Position numbers and translations under genes: made by a program. The notes under the pieces are model-generated. The model saw only the letters and a list, made by a program, of their open reading frames with translations. It was not told the DNA's origin and ran no database searches. 35,608 bases of DNA from Flavobacteriales bacterium (GTDB lineage Bacteria; Bacteroidota; Bacteroidia; NS11-12g; UBA955), in contig CANHQZ010000021.1 of assembly GCA_947463125.1 (NCBI GenBank), positions 1 through 35,608 on the forward strand. Reading direction: 5' to 3'. Of this stretch, positions 25,627 through 32,681 are shown in pieces (the stretch's first letter is position 1; every line of letters starts with the position of its first letter).

Positions 25627-25688
25627 CACATAAGTTGGCGGTTTAAGGCCGCTATTTGTTGGATTTACCAAGCCATTTCCCTTCACAA

Positions 25689-27818
25689 TCAGCCCGTAAA
25701 CTTCATCGTCAGGCTGATTCTTTTGCGTTGAGCATCCACATCCATTACGCGCACTTTCACGTGCTGTCCGAGCGAAACCACTTCTGTGGGGTGCTTCACA
25801 AACCTGTTGCTGAGCTGGCTCACGTGCACCAGTCCATCCTGCTTTACACCAATATCCACAAAGGCGCCAAAATCGGTAATATTGGTCACGATTCCATTCA
25901 GTTCCAGCCCGGGTTCCAGGTCTGAAATACTGCGCACCTGATCGCTGAAACCCACGGCCTGAAAGGCTCCGCGTGGATCAAGGCCCGGCTTTTGCAATTC
26001 CTTAATGATGTCATTCAGTGTAGGAAGCCCAATTCCCTGCAATTCGTTCACATAGTTTTCCGGCTTCAGGGTTTTTACTTTTTCCGAATCCGACAATAAC
26101 GCAGACACGGAATGTCCGGAATCGGAAGCCATGCGCCGCACAAGTTCATATCGCTCGGGGTGAACCGCACTATTATCCAGGGCATTCACAGCACCGCGTA
26201 TGCGCAGAAATCCCGCACATTGTTCGAAAGCTTTGGCGCCCAGACGGGGAACCTCTTTGAGTTGCTCACGCGTTTTGAATCCTCCTAGCTTTTTTCGGTG
26301 TTCAAGTATATTTTGTGCCAATACGGGTCCGAGTCCGCTCACATAGGAGAGCAGGTGTTTACTGGCGGTATTCAGGTTTACGCCAACTGTATTCACAGCG
26401 CTTTCCACCACTGCATCCAGGCGTTTTTTTAGCAGGGTTTTATTCACATCGTGCTGGTACTGACCTACACCAATATTTCCGGGATCAATCTTCACCAATT
26501 CAGCGAGTGGATCCATTAATCGGCGTCCAATGGAAATGGCGCCACGCACGGTTACATCCAGTTTTGGAAATTCCTCCCTGGCCACTTCTCCGGCACTGTA
26601 GATACTGGCTCCGGCCTCATTAACCATGTAAACCGGCACCTTATTACCCAAAGATTCTTTTACAAACGCTTCCGTTTCGCGTCCGGCGGTTCCGTTGCCC
26701 ACTGCAATGGCTTCAGGGTTATATTTAGAAACCCATTCCTGCAAGGTTTTTGCGGACTTTTCAACTTCTTTCTGCGGTTCGTGCGGGTAAATGGCGGTGT
26801 GGTCCAAAAAATTCCCTTTTTCATCCAGCGCCACCATTTTACAGCCGGTTCTAAAACCCGGATCGATGGCCAGCATGCGCTTTTCTCCCAGCGGCGGTGC
26901 CAGCAAAAGCTGACGGGCATTTAGCGCAAATACGGCAATGGCTTCTTCATCGGCTTTTTCAGTAGCTTTTTGCAACATTTCGCTTTGCAGCTGGGGCTGC
27001 AGCAATCTTTCCCAGGAATCTTCCAGGGCCATTTTCACCTGCTCGGTAGCATCGCAATAGCCGTGCAGCACCTGTCGGCGAATGATTTGAATGGCTCTTT
27101 CGTCATCCGGACTCACGGATATTTTCAGAAACCCCAGCGATTCGCCACGAAACATCGCGAGCAGCCTGTGCGACGGGCATTTCAGAAGATTTTCATGGTA
27201 ATCAAAGTAATCTCGGAATTTTTGTGCCTCTGTATCTTCTTTTTTCCCTCGGGTAACCTTGCATTTTAGCACACCTTCCTTTTCAAAAAGCAGACGCAGG
27301 TTGCCTCTCACGGCAACATTCTCACTTATCCATTCTGCAATAATATCGCGGGCGCCCTGCAGGGCTTCCTCCCTATTTGCTACCTGATCGTTAATAAATA
27401 TATCAATTTCCTGCCAAAAACGGTCATTTTTCTGTTCAAAAATCATGGCTGCCAGCGGCTCCAATCCCTTTTCCCTTGCGGCATCAGCCTTGCTGCGCTT
27501 TTTGGGTTTGTAGGGCAGATACAAATCTTCCAGTTGCTGCAGTTCTGTTGCTGATTCGATGGCCTGTTTTAAATCGGGAGTAAGCTTGCCCTGTTCCTGA
27601 ATCTGCTGAAGAATGAAACTGCGTCGTTTCTCCAGCTCCTGCAGCTCTTCCCACAAATCCTTGATGCGCTGTATCTGCACTTCATCCAGATTTCCGGTTA
27701 CTTCCTTGCGGTAACGGGAAATGAATGGCACGGTGCTGCCCTCGCTAAAAAGACGAAGCGTGTTTTTGACCTGTGATTCGCGAACATTCAGGACAGAAGC
27801 AATGCGTTTTTCGAACAT
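25689..27818 (-). CDS. tex: Tex-family transcription accessory / RNA-binding protein
   Basis: A 709-residue bacterial relative of eukaryotic Spt6, thought to bind nucleic acid and transcription complexes. Domains in order: N-terminal Tex helical region (VPFISRYRKEVTGNLDEVQI), a YqgF/RNase H-like domain at about 315-440 (MLAIDPGFRTGCKMVALDEKG; GNGTAGRETEAFVKE), helix-hairpin-helix motifs at about 470-560 (LNTASKHLLSYVSGLGPVLA), and a C-terminal S1 RNA-binding domain at about 630-705 (LNGIVTNITDFGAFVDIGVK). Length is close to normal for the family. It lies 39 bases after gluQ and 74 bases before hutU on the same strand. Confidence 0.96.
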   Translation of the reverse strand: MFEKRIASVLNVRESQVKNTLRLFSEGSTVPFISRYRKEVTGNLDEVQIQRIKDLWEELQELEKRRSFILQQIQEQGKLTPDLKQAIESATELQQLEDLYLPYKPKKRSKADAAREKGLEPLAAMIFEQKNDRFWQEIDIFINDQVANREEALQGARDIIAEWISENVAVRGNLRLLFEKEGVLKCKVTRGKKEDTEAQKFRDYFDYHENLLKCPSHRLLAMFRGESLGFLKISVSPDDERAIQIIRRQVLHGYCDATEQVKMALEDSWERLLQPQLQSEMLQKATEKADEEAIAVFALNARQLLLAPPLGEKRMLAIDPGFRTGCKMVALDEKGNFLDHTAIYPHEPQKEVEKSAKTLQEWVSKYNPEAIAVGNGTAGRETEAFVKESLGNKVPVYMVNEAGASIYSAGEVAREEFPKLDVTVRGAISIGRRLMDPLAELVKIDPGNIGVGQYQHDVNKTLLKKRLDAVVESAVNTVGVNLNTASKHLLSYVSGLGPVLAQNILEHRKKLGGFKTREQLKEVPRLGAKAFEQCAGFLRIRGAVNALDNSAVHPERYELVRRMASDSGHSVSALLSDSEKVKTLKPENYVNELQGIGLPTLNDIIKELQKPGLDPRGAFQAVGFSDQVRSISDLEPGLELNGIVTNITDFGAFVDIGVKQDGLVHVSQLSNRFVKHPTEVVSLGQHVKVRVMDVDAQRKRISLTMKFTG

Positions 27819-27857
27819 AAAGTCACGAAAATACCATTTCAGCAGTGCCGGATTTCC

Positions 27858-28685
27858 TCAAATTATTGACAATGGAAAATCCATCAATTCCTGAATTTTA
27901 AGGGTAGCCCCTTCCGGAACCGAGTATCCCATCCAACGTGCAAATTCGGTGATAAGGGAATCAGGTTGATTGCGTGCCGCGTTGCCGCCGGATTTGGATA
28001 ATTTTTGTCCCTCCGTGTCCAGCAACAATTCATGGTGATGAAACTGAATTTTATCAAAAGCCACAATTTCGGCCGCCAGAGCTATTTCCTTCTGAATTTG
28101 GGTGGAATATTTCAGGTCATTACCCCGAAAAACATGCGTTATGCCATAATCAATATCATCGCAAATACTGCCGATATGGTATGCCGAAATGCCTTCTTTT
28201 CGCAGTACAACCGGATCTCCGGAATCCACTCCGAATGCACTGCGATTGAAACGAACTGCACTAACATCTTCCTGAAAAACAAGCCCTTTCGACCTGCATA
28301 TTCCGGGGTAATCACCCGAAAAACCCTGCTCCGCGAGTGATTTCCGGCTGCAATTGCACACATACGTAAAACCCTTATCTGATAAAGTTTTTATCAATTC
28401 AACATACCGGTCGGTACGGTGTTTTTGTGACCATTTTCGGTAAAAATCATCGGGGCCTGACGGTCCGATATCCCAATCCAAACCCAATGCTTCAAGATCT
28501 TTAAAAATGGCTTCCACAAACTCCGGTTTTGCCCTGTCAGAATCAAGATCATCCAGGCGCAGAAAAACCTTTCCGCCCCGTTGTCTGGCAAAAAGCCAGT
28601 TCAGCAAGAAATTATAAAAATTACCGCGGTGCAAATATCCGCTGGGTGTAGGAGCCAACCGGGTAATGATTTCAGTTTTTTTCAT
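27858..28685 (-). CDS. gluQ: Glutamyl-Q tRNA(Asp) synthetase-like protein
   Basis: A 275-residue protein that matches the catalytic half of glutamyl-tRNA synthetase and lacks the anticodon-binding domain, as GluQRS (YadB) does. That enzyme attaches glutamate to queuosine in tRNA-Asp. The first motif reads APTPSGYLHRGNF; the HIGH equivalent is HRGN, with an unusual Arg. The zinc-binding pattern is CNCSRKSL ... YPGIC, and the KMSKS loop is KLSKSGG. The ATG at 28685 is preferred over a GTG two codons upstream. It overlaps the 3' end of the helicase gene by 14 bases and is probably co-transcribed with it and tex. No queuosine genes lie in the window. Confidence 0.88.
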   Translation of the reverse strand: MKKTEIITRLAPTPSGYLHRGNFYNFLLNWLFARQRGGKVFLRLDDLDSDRAKPEFVEAIFKDLEALGLDWDIGPSGPDDFYRKWSQKHRTDRYVELIKTLSDKGFTYVCNCSRKSLAEQGFSGDYPGICRSKGLVFQEDVSAVRFNRSAFGVDSGDPVVLRKEGISAYHIGSICDDIDYGITHVFRGNDLKYSTQIQKEIALAAEIVAFDKIQFHHHELLLDTEGQKLSKSGGNAARNQPDSLITEFARWMGYSVPEGATLKIQELMDFPLSII

Positions 28686-30849
28686 GGGCACGGCTTTGGG
28701 TTACCCAACGCAGCATTCCAAAACTGTAACTATCGTCCAGTAAGCTTTTCACAGACGAGAGATTTGGCTCCGGTGCTTTTTCCATGGCTTCGGTTATTTC
28801 CTGAATCTGCTCGGCGGTGAGCAATTCTTCCAGTGACAATTTGCCTGCCGCAATGCAATGGCCCAGGTGGGTTTCCACCGTTCCCGGCGTAATGCCTCGC
28901 ATTTGTGCAATATCTTCTATGGAGTGGCCTTCGCGGTGCAGTTGCAATGTCACTTCCTGTGATTCGCCTTTGGGCGCTTTTCCCGGTTTTGAATCTGCTT
29001 TTACGGGCGCTCCCGGTGCCTCGCGAACAATCTTTTTATCTCCCGTGTACAATGAAGCACCATTCAGGCGCATGCCATAAAGGTTGTTCAGGCTAAACCA
29101 GAGACGTTCCAGCAAAGTATCGGCTTTCTCAAAATATTTCTTTACGCGTGACCGAACAGAAAGTGACTGATGTAGCGCTGTCAGCGGCAATATAACCCTG
29201 CTGTGAAGCTGTTCGGCAAAATAATCTGCTCCTTTGGTAATGCGGTCTGCCAGCTTTGCCACCTGCTGCTCATCTTCAAAGTCATGGGGAAAAATCAGCA
29301 TAATTTCGCTGCGAAAACGAAGCGCCACTTCCTCAATTCCCATGAGTTCGGCAGACCAGTTATCGGTTTTCTCAAATACTTCCTTTGGCAAAGCGGAAGT
29401 CAGCTCTCTGTTCTCATCGCGCCAGCCCTGCATTTGAAACAGCGGTTCTTCAAAATTGAAAACTTTGAGCAGTCTTGCTCTTACATAGGCTTGCTGTTCC
29501 TGCCAAAGACGGTCTTCAAGTGCAGCACGGCCCGGCCTTACAGAACTAAACTCCACGATGCGTGCATCGCACTGAATGCTGCGCGAAGTAATTTCACTTT
29601 TCAACACCAGCCCATCCATGCTCCGGCATCGGCTGAGGGCCACATACACCTGACCGGGCGCAAAGGATTTTCCTGCATCAATCACCGCCTTATCGAAGCT
29701 CAAACCCTGACTTTTATGTATTGTTATCGCCCATGCCAGACGTATGGGATACTGCACAAAACTGCCGAGAATTTCTTCATCCAGTTTGTCGCCGGCTTTG
29801 CTGAGTGCATATCGTTTATTCTCCCAGGTTTCGGACTTTACCTTAATAATTTCACCCGTTTCCTGAAACTCCACTTCTATGTGCGCCTCTTCAATTTTAT
29901 GAATAACCCCGATTTTACCGTTAAAATATTGCTTTTCGGATGAGGTGTCGTTTTTCACAAACATAACCTGAGCACCTATTTTCACCCGCAAGGCACTTTC
30001 AGTGGGATACAGGTTTTCAGGAAAATCCTTGTGAATTTTGGCAATCAGGTATTTTTCCTCACCCTCCAGTTTTTTCAGCGCCTCTTCATTCATGCGATCG
30101 GCAGTGGCATTGTGAGTGGTGAGCGTTACAAAGCCTGCTTCCTTTTCCGGCTGAAAATCCGGTTGATAGTATTGCATGAGGGTTTCATAGTCATCACGGT
30201 CAAATTCGGCATGCCGGATGCGGTTCAGTAAACCCACAAACTGTCGGTCGGTCTGTCTGTGAACGGTTTCAAGCTCCAGTTGCACCGGATTTATTTTTTT
30301 ATAGGCGTGGGAATCGAAGAAATAACGGCCTCCGTAATATTGCCCCAGGAGACCCGCCTCATCCTCTTTCACGACGGGCGCCAGCTGGTACAAATCTCCA
30401 ATCAGCAGCAACTGCACACCACCGAAGGGTTCGGCATTTCTTCTAACAGTTCTCAGAGACAAATCAATGGCGTCCATAATATCCATGCGCACCATGCTTA
30501 CTTCATCAATCACCAGCAGTTCCAGTTCCCGCAGCAGTTCCAGTTTCTGCGCGGGATAGCGAAAATGCCGCATCATCATGAGCGTATTGTTGGCCAGATT
30601 GGGATCGACGGGATCTGCCGAAGGAATAAACGCCTTGGTGGGCAGGCCAAATAAGGAATGCAGGGTAACACCACCGGCATTGATGGCCGCGACGCCTGTT
30701 GGCGCAGCCACCACATACCTTTTTCCGCAGGAAGGAACAACGGTTTTTAAAAAGGTGGTCTTACCGGTTCCTGCTTTTCCGGATAAATAAATGTGGGCGC
30801 GGGTAGAGGAAACAAATTCAGAAGCTAAATCAAACATAAAATCACTCAT
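28672..30849 (-). CDS. PIF1/RecD-like superfamily 1 helicase with C-terminal HTH
   Basis: A 725-residue ATP-dependent DNA helicase. From the ATG at 30849, Walker A is GKAGTGKT at 24-31, followed by PTGVAAINAGGVTLHSLFGL, Walker B in LLVIDEVSMVRMDIMDAI, and the downstream sensor motif LLLIGDLYQLAPV. A UvrD/RecD-like C-terminal motif is AWAITIHKSQGLSFDKAVID ... VYVALSRC. The last ~75 residues hold a winged-helix-like segment (HREGHSIEDIAQMRGITPGT), as found in RQC/HTH_40 tails. The frame continues 24 codons upstream, but that segment is Cys/Phe-rich and unlike the family. PIF1-like enzymes act in replication, G-quadruplex unwinding and recombination. It is the first gene of the helicase-gluQ-tex group and is divergent from the AraC gene. 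Confidence 0.92.
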   Translation of the reverse strand: MSDFMFDLASEFVSSTRAHIYLSGKAGTGKTTFLKTVVPSCGKRYVVAAPTGVAAINAGGVTLHSLFGLPTKAFIPSADPVDPNLANNTLMMMRHFRYPAQKLELLRELELLVIDEVSMVRMDIMDAIDLSLRTVRRNAEPFGGVQLLLIGDLYQLAPVVKEDEAGLLGQYYGGRYFFDSHAYKKINPVQLELETVHRQTDRQFVGLLNRIRHAEFDRDDYETLMQYYQPDFQPEKEAGFVTLTTHNATADRMNEEALKKLEGEEKYLIAKIHKDFPENLYPTESALRVKIGAQVMFVKNDTSSEKQYFNGKIGVIHKIEEAHIEVEFQETGEIIKVKSETWENKRYALSKAGDKLDEEILGSFVQYPIRLAWAITIHKSQGLSFDKAVIDAGKSFAPGQVYVALSRCRSMDGLVLKSEITSRSIQCDARIVEFSSVRPGRAALEDRLWQEQQAYVRARLLKVFNFEEPLFQMQGWRDENRELTSALPKEVFEKTDNWSAELMGIEEVALRFRSEIMLIFPHDFEDEQQVAKLADRITKGADYFAEQLHSRVILPLTALHQSLSVRSRVKKYFEKADTLLERLWFSLNNLYGMRLNGASLYTGDKKIVREAPGAPVKADSKPGKAPKGESQEVTLQLHREGHSIEDIAQMRGITPGTVETHLGHCIAAGKLSLEELLTAEQIQEITEAMEKAPEPNLSSVKSLLDDSYSFGMLRWVTQSRAHEKN

Positions 30850-30945
30850 AACAAAAAAATTAAAAATAAGGCCGAATATACAACACACAGCAGATATGGA
30901 AAAATAACATTGTGCGAGCACCGTACTTCCATTTATTTTTGTTAA

Positions 30946-30953
30946 TATATTTG
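30946..30953 (+). promoter_or_regulatory. Candidate -7 box of the AraC-family gene
   Basis: TATATTTG matches TAnnTTTG exactly and ends 31 bases before the ATG at 30985. No TTG sits at the -33 spacing. This lies in the 135-base AT-rich region between the helicase and araC-type genes. Confidence 0.35.
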
Positions 30954-30984
30954 ATGTCAGCTTCTTTGCCTTTTTGATAAACCC

Positions 30985-31866
30985 ATGGTAAATTCATCAA
31001 AAAACAATTCTAGTCACATACAGCAATTCGCCTTTAAACAAGGGCTTACACAGGAATTTGAAATTGCAGATTTATGTGAATTATACAAAAACAGCCATTC
31101 TCTGCTCACTGTACCGCACAGAACCGAATTCTATCACATTTTATGGTGTCTGGAAAACGAATCTATCCACCAAATTGATTTTAGCCCCGTTGCAACGAAA
31201 CCGGGAAGTGTCATATTCATCCACAAAGACATGGTTAAACAATTCAATGACAAAAACACCGGCAAGGGGAAAATGATTTTATTTACGGATACCTTTTTCA
31301 GCACGCAGCAGCAGCACATTCAATTTTTAAATACTACCGCACTTTTCAATGACTTTTTTCGCGTGGCTCAAATCGATAATACAAATGAAAATATTACCAC
31401 TATTCTCAGACAAATTGAACACGAATACAGTCAAATATTTGACCATCACAAACCTGTCATTCTTCAAAATTTACTGCACAACCTGCTGATGCAATGTGAA
31501 CGGGAATACCGTAAAAACCATATGCAAATAATCACCCATGGTATAGAACTAAACACACTGGTCTCTTTCAAACATCTCCTGGAAAAACATTACCAGAAAA
31601 CAAAGCTGGTCTCATTTTATGCATCAATGCTCAATATCACCGAAAAGAAACTTGCCCAATACACCCTCAAAACGGTGGGTAAAACACCAAAAGATATTAT
31701 AAACGAGAGGGTTATACTGGAAGCAAAAAGACTTCTTGCCCACACGCATTTAAACATAAAGGAGATTGGTTTTCAGCTTGGATTTGACGAGCCAACCAAT
31801 TTTGTGAAGTTTTTTAAAAAACAAGAATCTATTCTACCAGGAGCGTTCAGAGAACAGTATATATAG
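30985..31866 (+). CDS. AraC-family transcriptional regulator
   Basis: A 293-residue regulator. The N-terminal ~170 residues form a cupin-like sensory part (HRTEFYHILWCLENESIHQI; KPGSVIFIHKDMVKQF). The C-terminal ~100 residues are the double helix-turn-helix: LVSFYASMLNITEKKLAQYT for the first half and NIKEIGFQLGFDEPTNFVKF followed by FFKKQESILPGAFRE for the second, the standard AraC signature. The ligand is unknown. The next gene, 82 bases downstream on the same strand, encodes an NTF2/SnoaL-like protein, a plausible target. The coding sequence is visibly more AT-rich than neighbouring genes, which suggests separate acquisition. Confidence 0.93.
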   Translation: MVNSSKNNSSHIQQFAFKQGLTQEFEIADLCELYKNSHSLLTVPHRTEFYHILWCLENESIHQIDFSPVATKPGSVIFIHKDMVKQFNDKNTGKGKMILFTDTFFSTQQQHIQFLNTTALFNDFFRVAQIDNTNENITTILRQIEHEYSQIFDHHKPVILQNLLHNLLMQCEREYRKNHMQIITHGIELNTLVSFKHLLEKHYQKTKLVSFYASMLNITEKKLAQYTLKTVGKTPKDIINERVILEAKRLLAHTHLNIKEIGFQLGFDEPTNFVKFFKKQESILPGAFREQYI

Positions 31867-31948
31867 ACATAAAATTACCATATAAACGCTGATTTTCACC
31901 ATTTTAAACATTCATTATCAATGCATTTTCGAGAACTCATATATCCTT

Positions 31949-32668
31949 ATGGCTTTCTCCAAAAAAGAATCAGCTATCTCGTTTTTGAAACATAGTAAAA
32001 CGCGAAGTCCGGAGGCATTACGCTGGATTCATCCGCAGAAATATAAATGTCACATAGGAACCTCAGGAATAGGCATGTTGGGATTTGCTGAAAAAATGCT
32101 AAGGCAGCAAAAACAGGGATATGAAATTCATCCATTTAAAACACTGCAAGATGGCAACTATGTTGCTGCTTTTTCAACCCATCAGGAAACGCTGCCGGTT
32201 ATTTATATCGATATTCTGAGGTTTTACGGGGACAAAATCATTGAACACTGGGAAAACCACATTAAGTTCGGAGATTCCGCCATAGTCATTGAAATACTTT
32301 CAGATTCTGACAATGAAAGCATATCAGGCAAGGGACAAAACAAAAAACGCGCGCAGGAATTAATTCATGAGGGATTGGTGTTAAAAAATGTAAATATGTT
32401 TAAGACCGCGATAAACACGGATCACTTTTCCTACATAAACCTAAATTCAGATCTTGGCATTTTGCATGTTAACCAATTCCCCTTAATAGCACGTTCACTG
32501 AAAAAAAAATCATACCACAGCGTACTCAACGTCATCGCCGAAGGGAGCCTAGCACTGGCTTGCAGCGAGGGTAGTATAAACGAAGTTCCCTGCATACTGA
32601 TAGATATATTCAAATTTCACAAAAAGGAATTGATACAACTTGTGCAGCTGAACTCAGAAAGCAAGTAA
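31949..32668 (+). CDS. Tandem NTF2/SnoaL-like domain protein
   Basis: A 239-residue cytosolic protein that reads as two NTF2-like folds in series. The first (about 1-110) follows the predicted SnoaL-like pattern: ALRWIHPQKYKCHIGTSGIG, then LQDGNYVAAFSTHQ, then IYIDILRFYGDKIIEHWEN. The second (about 130-235) is weaker but has the same layout: NTDHFSYINLNSDLGIL, VIAEGSLALACSEG, CILIDIFKFHKKELIQLVQL. SnoaL-like proteins include small-molecule isomerases/cyclases and uncharacterised stress proteins; substrate cannot be guessed. It is low in G+C, like the AraC gene before it. Its TAA sits in an inverted repeat shared with the stop of the convergent mutase gene. Confidence 0.75.
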   Translation: MAFSKKESAISFLKHSKTRSPEALRWIHPQKYKCHIGTSGIGMLGFAEKMLRQQKQGYEIHPFKTLQDGNYVAAFSTHQETLPVIYIDILRFYGDKIIEHWENHIKFGDSAIVIEILSDSDNESISGKGQNKKRAQELIHEGLVLKNVNMFKTAINTDHFSYINLNSDLGILHVNQFPLIARSLKKKSYHSVLNVIAEGSLALACSEGSINEVPCILIDIFKFHKKELIQLVQLNSESK

Positions 32669-32681
32669 TCCCGGGGATTAC
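32665..32681. repeat. Inverted repeat spanning both convergent stop codons
   Basis: GTAATCCC (32665-32672) and GGGATTAC (32674-32681) form a perfect 8-bp inverted repeat around one G. It contains the TAA of the SnoaL-like gene and the stop (TTA on the plus strand) of the mutase gene. It could act as a bidirectional terminator, but there is no T-run on either side. Confidence 0.4.

Noticed and set aside
25639-25653. GCGG...CCGC hairpin between tex and hutU
   Set aside because: A 4-bp stem with a 7-base loop and no T-run; too weak to call a terminator.
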